Shown here: positions 1 through 5,600 of the stretch, in pieces | Layout of the letters: every line of letters begins with the position of its first letter | Position numbering within the stretch: position 1 is the first letter of the stretch | Assembly: GCA_025997275.1 (NCBI GenBank) | Contig: BNUJ01000043.1 | Span: 1 to 12,358, forward strand | Length of the DNA stretch: 12,358 nt | DNA from: Deferribacterales bacterium | GTDB taxonomy: Bacteria; Chrysiogenota; Deferribacteres; Deferribacterales; JAISNW01 | Direction of reading: 5' to 3' | Translations under genes and position numbers: made by a program | Notes under the pieces: model-generated | What the model was told of the DNA's origin: nothing | Database searches by the model: none | The model's input: the letters and a program-made list of their open reading frames with translations, nothing else

Positions 1-549
1 CAAATCAACCACTACTATTCGCCGAAAACATTTTTTCGCCAATGGATAGCAGTCGTCTGCTGCCTTATGCACAATCTCGTCTGCTGACGATACCACATCA
101 AAAGCAGAACCAAGTTTATGCGCCATTTGCATGATATTCGGAACTCTTTGCTTATAATAGTGCAGGATTACTGCACTAATTACCGCCTTTGTCACACGCT
201 CAAATGAACGCACCTGCCAAATCCCGCTCCACAGAACAGGGGCATAACGCTTGATATGCGACCAATATGGCTTTATGCTACGAATGCCAATGATAAGCCA
301 CTTGAGCATCCACGCAAACCTTGCCACACCGATACAATATAGCACTGGTGCAGTATGCGAGAACTTAGCCACAATACACACAACGGCAACAACGATAAAG
401 AACAGGTCAATGGCGACCGTCTGTTTGAACGTTCGCCACCAACCATTGTCCAGCATATTCAGCTTGTCTTGAACTCGCCTCTGAACCTTTTCTACTTCAG
501 GGGCAAGTTGTTCGTAAATAAACCTGTCAATCGTGTCACGAATAGCCAC
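1..549 (-). CDS. Two-helix membrane protein, last visible gene of GTPase operon (partial)
   Basis: An uninterrupted frame of 183 codons runs from a GTG at 549 to the left edge without a stop. The start is set by the SD-like AAGGAGAGG just upstream, which overlaps the stop of the preceding GTPase gene (3 bp lie between stop and start). The protein begins MAIRDTIDRFIYEQLAPEVE with a charged, probably helical stretch (about residues 10-40). Two hydrophobic segments follow, roughly residues 44-63 and 67-89, then a basic and aromatic region (WSHIKRYAPVLW). I do not recognise a family. The spacing indicates translational coupling to the GTPase-DUF697 gene, so it is probably a membrane partner in the same system. 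Isoleucine codons are mostly ATT/ATC (ATA in 2 of 18), unlike the ATA-rich housekeeping genes. The reading frame is well supported; the function is unknown. Confidence 0.8.
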   Translation of the reverse strand, partial: MAIRDTIDRFIYEQLAPEVEKVQRRVQDKLNMLDNGWWRTFKQTVAIDLFFIVVAVVCIVAKFSHTAPVLYCIGVARFAWMLKWLIIGIRSIKPYWSHIKRYAPVLWSGIWQVRSFERVTKAVISAVILHYYKQRVPNIMQMAHKLGSAFDVVSSADEIVHKAADDCYPLAKKCFRRIVVVDL

Positions 550-552
550 AAC

Positions 553-1539
553 TTACCTCTCCTTGAACTTTTGCACCGCTCCAACAATGAATGAACTAGA
601 GGAGAACTTCCGTTCTATGTCACCACCCGATTCACACAAATCAGCGACCATATTACCGAGTATGCCTGTAATAGCAGTAGCAACGCCAGTGTTGATAATT
701 GCGCCACCAATACTTCCAACGAAAGGAATAAACTTGAGCAAATTCCCAGCAAACGACTGTCCTATTGCTGTTGTGAGCACAGCGGATGCCACGTTCGTCA
801 CGACCGCCTTTCCTAAGCTAACCCCGTAAATTGAAAATATCTTAAAAATCATAGCCGTTTGGATAGGCACCAACAAGGCGGCATCGCTAAATGGTATCGG
901 TGAAAGCGCAACTGCACCTGCTGCAACAGTAGCCTTTGTGATAATCGTATTTGCTTCCTCACGCTTAAGTTTTAGCAGATATTGCTCTGCTTTCTCAATT
1001 GAATAGTCAACCAGCTTTTTCCAGTTGCAAGATGCGGCAAGTGCAGGGTTATTATTAGCGTTCACGCTCAACCTAAAAACATTTACCCCCGCAAGCTTTT
1101 CATTAGCAGTTGCCAACATATCGTTTAGCTGCTTTTCATCCGGTTCATCAACCTTAGTAAGCAATAGACATACAGGGAAACCCTCGCGTTTAATCCGCTT
1201 TATTAGCTTTATATCAAGCTCGGTAATGCGCTTGTCAGCGGCAGGAATAGCATACCAGACTATATGATATTCAGACTCAGCAAGAGAATCTAATATAAGC
1301 CTTTCATAATGCCTTTGTTTGTCGTCACCAAGCTCATAGCCCTCACTGTCATAGATAGTGAAACTTTCATGGTCATAAGGTATAATACCCCTAGTCATTG
1401 GCTCTGCTACATTGCCGACAGGGGCAACCTCCCGTCCGAATACGTAGTTGATAACAGACGACTTGCCTGCCCCTGTCTTCCCGATAATTAAGATGTTGGG
1501 TTTATTTATATCAACCCAACCTTTCGTGTAGGTTATCAT
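553..1539 (-). CDS. GTPase with C-terminal DUF697 membrane domain (paralogue 2)
   Basis: A 328-residue protein. Residues 1-180 form a TRAFAC/Era-like G domain: P-loop GKTGAGKSS at 20-28, a candidate switch-I Thr49, the G3 motif DSEG at 64-67 (in IYDSEGYELG) and G4 TKVD at 128-131 after hydrophobic VCLLL. Residues about 200-305 match the DUF697 pattern (PIPFSDAALLVPIQTAM, then long hydrophobic stretches), which is thought to associate with membranes. I chose ATG 1539 because GAGG lies 6 nt upstream; a TTG at 1551 in the same frame would add four residues but lacks an SD. The start lies 29 bp inside the upstream GTPase gene. It is a clear paralogue of the 2606-3751 gene, nearly identical around TKVDE...QLNDMLATAN, but lacks that protein's N-terminal helix of about 20 residues. 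The substrate or trigger is unknown. Confidence 0.9.
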   Translation of the reverse strand: MITYTKGWVDINKPNILIIGKTGAGKSSVINYVFGREVAPVGNVAEPMTRGIIPYDHESFTIYDSEGYELGDDKQRHYERLILDSLAESEYHIVWYAIPAADKRITELDIKLIKRIKREGFPVCLLLTKVDEPDEKQLNDMLATANEKLAGVNVFRLSVNANNNPALAASCNWKKLVDYSIEKAEQYLLKLKREEANTIITKATVAAGAVALSPIPFSDAALLVPIQTAMIFKIFSIYGVSLGKAVVTNVASAVLTTAIGQSFAGNLLKFIPFVGSIGGAIINTGVATAITGILGNMVADLCESGGDIERKFSSSSFIVGAVQKFKER

Positions 1540-2560
1540 CAATTTCCTCAAACATTGTGGAAATCAAATCGTCTAATCTATTAGATGTTTCTTCTAGGTG
1601 GCGATTAAACTCTTCTATATTTTTCAGAGTAACACCCCCCCCAAACAAATTCGCAATCTTATCAAAGATTTGTCCTATCTTAGAAAGAATAGTATCAGGT
1701 GCGGGTGCATTGTTTTTAGGCTTAGCAAACGCATCTTCTATCAGCTCGTAGTATTCCGATGCATCAGTTACCACAGCTTTTACCTCATCGGTAAAGCTTT
1801 TTGCTAAAGCCTTTGCTCTATTAGAAACCAAGTCCTTTAGTCCGCTTATCTCCATTTTATCCTCAAAGTTTGTCCGTTTGGCACTTTCAATGCATTCAGT
1901 CTCAAACTTTTGAATTTTTTCTTGCGCACTACTCCTCCACTTCTTTAGTTGTGAGTGGAACACTTTATTGAAGTTATAGAACGTGCTGTTTTGGAGTTCA
2001 TCCAGTAGCTTATCTCTGCCAAAAGGTTCTATAGGGGCTTGCCATGGTTTAGCATGCGCCTCTGCGCATACATCAACCACGACATATTTTCTCTGCTCCT
2101 CAGGCAACCCCTTTTCTAGTCGCTCCCTATAAACAGTCTTTTTGGTCTCATAACCGCTATTGTCCGCTTGGGTTAAGACAACAATTACCTCATAGCCATA
2201 ACTTAACAGGTCTTTAAGGTAATCAAGCTCAAAGTCTTGTATCCTATCGCTCTGATATGACATACAATACACTATGCCAGAAATCATCTTGTCAAACGAC
2301 AACGTAGAGAGAAGTTTCTCGTCTATAACTTTTTTCCAGTCGTCAGTTTTGTTTGACTCTAGCCCCCAGCTGTCATAGACGTTTATTGAAACGTCAGAGT
2401 TATTGGGGGACGGGAATGTGACTTTCTGAAATTTACCACGTTGCGTTACGGGTGAGCCTGTGCCAACCTCACACACCTCTTTATCTGCAAGGTAGTTGAT
2501 TAGCGAGCTTTTGCCCACGCCAGATTGCCCTAAGACCATTACATTTACTTGATTATTCAT
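1511..2560 (-). CDS. Era/YfjP-like GTPase with long helical C-terminus
   Basis: A 349-residue GTPase of a different type from its two neighbours. G1 is GQSGVGKSS (11-19), G3 DSWG (63-66, preceded by NVY) and G4 is TQAD (130-133), a variant of the usual TKxD/NKxD. VVDVCAE (161-167) is in the position of G5. After about residue 195 the chain is charged and helical, likely coiled coil (195-280). An amphipathic stretch at 290-308 (ILSKIGQIFDKIANLFGGG) follows, then another helix to the end. No transmembrane segment or DUF697 domain is evident. ATG 2560 is supported by GGGGAG 8 nt upstream. The layout recalls GTPases with lipid- or self-associating tails, but I see no proof of a dynamin-type mechanism. 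A run of eight G in the coding strand (1635-1642) lies in the tail. Confidence 0.88.
   Translation of the reverse strand: MNNQVNVMVLGQSGVGKSSLINYLADKEVCEVGTGSPVTQRGKFQKVTFPSPNNSDVSINVYDSWGLESNKTDDWKKVIDEKLLSTLSFDKMISGIVYCMSYQSDRIQDFELDYLKDLLSYGYEVIVVLTQADNSGYETKKTVYRERLEKGLPEEQRKYVVVDVCAEAHAKPWQAPIEPFGRDKLLDELQNSTFYNFNKVFHSQLKKWRSSAQEKIQKFETECIESAKRTNFEDKMEISGLKDLVSNRAKALAKSFTDEVKAVVTDASEYYELIEDAFAKPKNNAPAPDTILSKIGQIFDKIANLFGGGVTLKNIEEFNRHLEETSNRLDDLISTMFEEIDDNLHERLG
1635..1642. repeat. G8/C8 homopolymer tract inside GTPase gene
   Basis: Eight C on the plus strand (eight G in the coding strand) encode Gly-Gly-Gly near residue 308 of the 349-aa GTPase. Loss or gain of one G would meet a TGA or TAA within about 5 to 12 codons and remove roughly the last 40 residues. 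Such tracts can slip during replication; whether this one does is not shown by a single sequence. Confidence 0.7.
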
Positions 2561-2605
2561 TATATCGTCTCCCCTTTTGTGAAAAATCCCTTTACCTTAC
2601 CAAGG

Positions 2606-3751
2606 CTACTGCTTACCGTTCTTTTCCTTAAAGTATCTCGTGACATCGTCAAGGAATGACTTGCTCTCCAACATCTTTTCAACATCAAAGGTCACCGTTT
2701 CGCCGTTAAACGCACCTTTGCGCTGCCTGTAGCATACTTCAGAGAACGCCTTGCCAAGTCCATAAGTAATAGCAGCAGCTACACTTGCGTTGAGAAGTCC
2801 ACCAAGAAGATTTCCTAAACCAGGGATAAGCTTGAGCAGGTAACCTGCAAGCGTTTTTCCTAGCTTTGCAACAACACTATTAAGCAAAAAGGGCATAACA
2901 CGTTTAGCTCCGCTGATTTCAATGCCATAAATTCCTGCGAGCTTAATCAGCATTGCTGTCTGGATACCTACTAACACTGGTGCATCAGCAAACGGAATTG
3001 GTATTGAAGCTGTTGCTCCAGATGCAATGACATAGTTATTGATTGCAGAATTGGCATGGGAGTGCTTTTGCTCCAGCCACTCACCATTTAGTGCTACCAC
3101 ATAGCGGGTTCTAAATACGTTAGGCAGTTGCTCATAAGACCACTCAACCAGCTGAGCCCAGTCGCAAAATGGAGCAAGTGCAGGCGTATCCTTAACGTGT
3201 ATGCTTAGTCTAAACACCTTTACCCCCGCAAGCTCTTTATTAGCAGTTGCCAGCATATCGTTTAGCTGGCTTTCATCCAGTTCATCAACCTTAGTGAGTA
3301 GCACGCATACGTGGAAACCCTCACCCTTAATCCGATTGATTAGCTCTATGTCAAGGGGGGTAATGCGCTTGCCAGCGGCAGAGATAGCATACCACACCAG
3401 ATGCACTGCATCTTCTGCCCGCACGTCTTTATGTTTCAGCAGGAAATCGTCAAAGATTAGCTGTTCATAGTGCGTTTGCTTGTCGCTACCAAGCTCATAG
3501 CCCTCGCTGTCGTAGATATTCACAGTATCGCTAGGATATAGTGTAATATCTTTTGTGCAAGGCTTGCCAGTGCCAGCCTCAGCCACCGTCTCATTAAAGA
3601 TATAGTTGACCACTGACGACTTGCCCACGCCTGTCTGTCCGCAAATCAGCACGTTAGGTATCTTTTGCTCACCTAACATTTTCTTGATTGCCAACTGCAC
3701 CGCTTCAGGGGAAAACTTGCTCATGTCTAAATTAACTAACTTCGTTTCCAT
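2606..3751 (-). CDS. GTPase with C-terminal DUF697 membrane domain (paralogue 1)
   Basis: A 381-residue protein. Residues 1-32 form an N-terminal helical extension. The G domain follows: P-loop GQTGVGKSS (38-46), switch-I candidate T66 or T70, G3 DSEG (81-84, in IYDSEGYELG) and G4 TKVD (153-156) after VCVLL. A DUF697-type domain spans about 236-340 (PIPFADAPVLVGIQTAM, then LLKLIPGLGNLLGGLL and an Ala-rich helix). A hydrophilic tail ends in KEKNGKQ. ATG 3751 has a perfect GGAGG 6 nt upstream; a GTG at 3775 in frame would add eight residues and put that SD inside the gene, so I reject it. The gene lies 81 bp after the YaaW-like gene and 45 bp before the next GTPase gene. Proteins of this architecture are usually tied to membranes by the C-terminal domain; the role here is inferred only from that. 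Confidence 0.92.
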   Translation of the reverse strand: METKLVNLDMSKFSPEAVQLAIKKMLGEQKIPNVLICGQTGVGKSSVVNYIFNETVAEAGTGKPCTKDITLYPSDTVNIYDSEGYELGSDKQTHYEQLIFDDFLLKHKDVRAEDAVHLVWYAISAAGKRITPLDIELINRIKGEGFHVCVLLTKVDELDESQLNDMLATANKELAGVKVFRLSIHVKDTPALAPFCDWAQLVEWSYEQLPNVFRTRYVVALNGEWLEQKHSHANSAINNYVIASGATASIPIPFADAPVLVGIQTAMLIKLAGIYGIEISGAKRVMPFLLNSVVAKLGKTLAGYLLKLIPGLGNLLGGLLNASVAAAITYGLGKAFSEVCYRQRKGAFNGETVTFDVEKMLESKSFLDDVTRYFKEKNGKQ

Positions 3752-3794
3752 TGGAAACCTCCATATTTTAATCACGCCACGTCAGTTTTTCACA

Positions 3795-3834
3795 CATTTG
3801 TGTCAAAACCTGCTACAAACTTTGCAAAGTTGTT
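3795..3834. repeat. Degenerate copy of the operon-flanking repeat, with 14-bp palindrome
   Basis: The 81-bp gap between the YaaW-like gene and the first GTPase gene contains GTCAAA (3802-3807), 13 bp, then TTTGCAAAGTT (3821-3831). The two switch sites at 4597-4628 and 4740-4771 have the same layout, GTCAAA-15-TTTACAAAGTT. The centre AACTTTGCAAAGTT (3818-3831) is a perfect 14-bp palindrome. It could be a decayed recombination site, an operator or a processing hairpin. There is no T-run, so it is not a convincing terminator. Confidence 0.45.
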
Positions 3835-4558
3835 ATTTTATTTCTGTTTTTTGTTTCTGCCTTAGGTAAGCAATATGTGCCACACATGGGATAGTTACAC
3901 TATATGCAGAACTAGCTATTTGCCATACGGTCAATGCCCCCGTGATAGCCCAACCTATTCGTCCCAAAAAGAAGGATATTCCCCTAGTAAGGGCAGGATT
4001 AGTCGCAAACGCCAAACCATGCCCCGATACAGCCCTTGACATTACATTTGCTACGGTTACTGCGGTTTTATAGGGAAAGAACCCTCCTTTCACAAGCATT
4101 ACCCCACGCATTGCCGCCTGAATAGCAACTATCGGTAAAGCCTTTGGAATACTGCCAAAGTATGAGTAATTAGCTTCTTTTAGAAGTGCTTCTTTTTGCT
4201 CATCGTTCATCTCCTTATACATATTCTCAAGCATTTTCACCTGTATTTCACGTTCAAGGTCTTCAACATACATATCTGAATTAGTTTTCACCCCTAACTT
4301 ACTAGCCACATCGCTAACTATCTCAGCATAAGGAACGCCATGTCCTCTGTATAAGTTGGCTATGGTATTGCCACCGAATAGCTGAATTTCGTCAACAATT
4401 TCCTTCACATACTTCTTGTGATTGGGATGGTGCATCTTGTATTCAGGTTTAGCTGAAAGCCCTTCTGTAGATTTTTTCAGGATATACCCAACAAGCGGTT
4501 CCAAATCATCGTTACTGCACTGTTTTAATAAATCGTCTAAACCTTTGTCCTTTAACAT
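3833..4558 (-). CDS. YaaW-like protein (UPF0174, N-terminal DUF3944)
   Basis: A 241-residue protein resembling E. coli YaaW (about 237 aa) from end to end. The N-terminus MLKDKGLDDLLKQCSNDDLE fits DUF3944. The signature FGGNTIANLYRGHGVPYAEI (61-80) parallels YaaW FGGDSIAN..RGHG. The C-terminus SAYSVTIPCVAHIAYLRQ (217-234) parallels SAYRVTIPAVLQIACLRR. Hydrophobic stretches lie at about 138-155 and 195-215. The biochemical function of the family is not established; family members often sit near GTPases or stress genes (recalled, not checked here). ATG 4558 has AAAGGAG about 10 nt upstream; a TTG at 4567 is only 1 nt from that SD and is less likely. It is the first gene of the five-gene operon, so the putative switch at 4597-4771 lies directly in front of it. 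Confidence 0.88.
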   Translation of the reverse strand: MLKDKGLDDLLKQCSNDDLEPLVGYILKKSTEGLSAKPEYKMHHPNHKKYVKEIVDEIQLFGGNTIANLYRGHGVPYAEIVSDVASKLGVKTNSDMYVEDLEREIQVKMLENMYKEMNDEQKEALLKEANYSYFGSIPKALPIVAIQAAMRGVMLVKGGFFPYKTAVTVANVMSRAVSGHGLAFATNPALTRGISFFLGRIGWAITGALTVWQIASSAYSVTIPCVAHIAYLRQKQKTEIK

Positions 4559-4596
4559 ACAACACAATCTCCTTTGCCTATTGGCAACTTTTTTAT

Positions 4597-4628
4597 TTTG
4601 TCAAACTAATCAAGGTTATTTTTACAAA
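4597..4628 (+). repeat. Dif-like recombination site, left copy
   Basis: Half-site TTTGTCAAACTAA (4597-4609), spacer TCAAGG (4610-4615) and half-site TTATTTTTACAAA (4616-4628). The right half reversed is TTTGTAAAAATAA, matching the left half at 11 of 13 positions. Half-sites ending in TAA and beginning TTAT around a 6-bp spacer are the layout of XerC/XerD dif sites. The asymmetric spacer gives the site a direction. Confidence 0.55.
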
Positions 4629-4643
4629 GTTGACGAGTGAAAA

Positions 4644-4684
4644 CTCCCTCCCCCTAGACGGGGGAGGAAAAGCCCGTCTTTATT
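4644..4684. terminator. GC-rich, mutually exclusive hairpins inside the switch segment
   Basis: One stem pairs CCTCCCCC (4647-4654) with GGGGGAGG (4660-4667) around a 5-nt loop. The other pairs AGACGGG (4656-4662) with CCCGTCT (4673-4679) and is followed by TTATT. They share bases and cannot form together. Read rightward, the second resembles a weak intrinsic terminator. Read leftward, the first is followed only by GAGTTTTC. It may insulate the promoter from read-through. The shape also recalls the ends of IS200/IS605 elements, but no transposase or flanking features support that. Confidence 0.45.
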
Positions 4685-4699
4685 GCCTAAAGCTTTTCT

Positions 4700-4728
4700 T
4701 TGACTTGCAAAAATATTTGTGATATAAA
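4700..4728 (+). promoter_or_regulatory. Strong sigma-70-type promoter inside the switch, pointing right
   Basis: TTGACT (4700-4705), 17-bp spacer, TATAAA (4723-4728) with an extended -10 TGA at 4720-4722; predicted start near 4735. It faces away from the GTPase operon, and no plus-strand gene lies downstream. A transcript from here would run through 4746-4913 and become antisense to the 3' end of ispD. Confidence 0.65.
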
Positions 4729-4739
4729 GGGGAAAATAA

Positions 4740-4771
4740 CGTGTCAAAATAACCTTGATTAAATTTACAAA
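4740..4771 (-). repeat. Dif-like recombination site, right copy (inverted)
   Basis: Read on the minus strand: half-site TTTGTAAATTTAA (4771-4759), spacer TCAAGG (4758-4753), identical to the left copy, and half-site TTATTTTGACACG (4752-4740). The orientation is opposite to the left copy, which would give inversion rather than excision. The outer half-sites of the two copies are more alike than the inner ones. Confidence 0.55.
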
Positions 4772-4913
4772 GTTTTTTATTGGCTTATGAGCTATTACTG
4801 GAGCATATTTAACGTGCTTTCGTCAAGCGTAAAAAGCAGTCTCCATAATCGCCACCCTTGCTCATTTTGATATAAAAAGCCGTATTAGAAATGAGGTGTT
4901 ATTATGAATGCTG
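4772..4913. other. Non-coding stretch between switch and ispD end
   Basis: No gene is supported on either strand. A six-codon frame MNAVIF (ATG 4904, stop at 4922-4924) follows GAGGTG but is too short to call; it could be the stub of a lost gene. A weak hairpin pairs GCTTT (4816-4820) with AAAGC (4833-4837), with GGAG (4800-4803) and CTCC (4841-4844) outside it. There is no clear terminator for the leftward ispD operon, so read-through into the GTPase operon is possible. Confidence 0.4.
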
Positions 4914-5600
4914 TTATCTTTTAACCAAATATTCAGCCAACGCTAAATCTTCACGTAGGGTTATTTTAATATTATCAGCAGATGAGGCAACCACAGCTAC
5001 ATCGTAGCCTATGTATTCAAATGCACTAGCCTCATCAGTAAGTGCAATACCATTCTGTTTGGCAGACTTGATAGCCTCTATTAAACGTAACCTCTCAAAG
5101 ACCTGCGGAGTATGCGCCTGAAAAATACTATCCCTAGCGAGCGTTTCTAGCACCCTATCATCTTTAACGCGCTTTATGGTATCCCTAGCGAACATGCCGC
5201 ATATCGCGCCACCACATTGCAGTGCAGCCGATATAACACGCTCAACAATACTCTTTGTTATAAAGGGGCGCACAGCATCGTGAACTAATGCATACTTCCC
5301 AGAGGCTAGCTCTAAAGCATTTAGCACCGTTTCAGCTCTGTCAGCACCGCCGACAGATAACTTTACACTAACACCCGCAAGCTGCGCCGCACTCATTACA
5401 AAATCACTATCAGAATCCAGTGCGCCAACTATATATTCTTTATAGTTATAAGTATTTTTCAATGCTTTAAGGGTGTGATACAAGATAGGTCGCCCATCTA
5501 TTAAAAAAAATTGTTTTTTAGGCGCACCCACTACACCACCAGAAAACCGCTTGCCCACCCCCGCTGCGGGGATAATAGCCGATACGCTACAAGCTTGCAT
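4914..5600 (-). CDS. ispD: 2-C-methyl-D-erythritol 4-phosphate cytidylyltransferase
   Basis: A 228-residue cytoplasmic enzyme of the MEP isoprenoid pathway, which joins MEP to CTP to give CDP-methylerythritol and pyrophosphate. Family motifs appear in order: nucleotide loop PAAGVGKRF (11-19) with PKKQF (27-31), VGGADR (83-88), VHDAVRPF (106-113), RDTIKR (139-144), HTPQVF (163-168), LTDEAS (187-192) and NIKIT (210-214). The expected catalytic Arg/Lys residues near the N-terminus and K212 are present, and the length is normal. The ATG at 5600 overlaps the end of the YggT-family gene by 14 bp, so translation is probably coupled; the SD is weak (GGTG). The usual partner ispF is not adjacent. As last gene of the lepA operon it runs toward the GTPase cluster. 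Confidence 0.95.
   Translation of the reverse strand: MQACSVSAIIPAAGVGKRFSGGVVGAPKKQFFLIDGRPILYHTLKALKNTYNYKEYIVGALDSDSDFVMSAAQLAGVSVKLSVGGADRAETVLNALELASGKYALVHDAVRPFITKSIVERVISAALQCGGAICGMFARDTIKRVKDDRVLETLARDSIFQAHTPQVFERLRLIEAIKSAKQNGIALTDEASAFEYIGYDVAVVASSADNIKITLREDLALAEYLVKR

Larger units (their letters stand above)
4597..4771. other. Putative invertible promoter segment (Xer-type inverton)
   Basis: Two inverted sites, 4597-4622 and 4746-4771, match at 23 of 26 positions, including 16 contiguous bases (4607-4622 against 4746-4761). The inner segment, about 123 bp, carries a strong rightward promoter and a GC-rich hairpin but no gene. Inversion would move the -10 element to about 4640-4645, pointing left at the GTPase operon. 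This fits known promoter inversions driven by tyrosine recombinases, such as fimS in E. coli or the RecV switches of Clostridioides difficile. An alternative is a small MITE-like insertion: TTTTTTAT occurs immediately left (4589-4596) and 1 bp right (4773-4780), which could be an 8-bp target duplication, though the sequence is low-complexity. No recombinase is encoded in the window. Confidence 0.55.

Noticed and set aside
251..829. Plus-strand open frames of 73 to 98 codons at the left end
   Set aside because: They lie opposite the well-supported minus-strand membrane-protein and GTPase genes and show no SD or family features.
3816..3833. Intrinsic terminator after the YaaW-like gene
   Set aside because: The palindrome is AT-rich and is not followed by a T-run on the minus strand.
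4640..4690. Remnant end of an IS200/IS605 element
   Set aside because: Only the hairpin shape is suggestive; there is no tnpA or tnpB fragment and no recognisable cleavage site.
4719..4747. Leftward promoter TTGACA-17-TATCAC formed by the right switch site
   Set aside because: Good -35 but poor -10; it may give basal transcription of the GTPase operon but is weaker than the rightward promoter.
4597..4780. MITE with 8-bp target-site duplication TTTTTTAT
   Set aside because: The flanking repeats are low-complexity and one is offset by 1 bp, while the dif-like half-site plus 6-bp spacer structure and internal promoter fit an invertible switch better. Kept as the alternative explanation.
4904..4924. 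Six-codon plus-strand frame MNAVIF with an SD-like GAGGTG
   Set aside because: Too short to support as a gene and no downstream gene it could regulate as a leader peptide.
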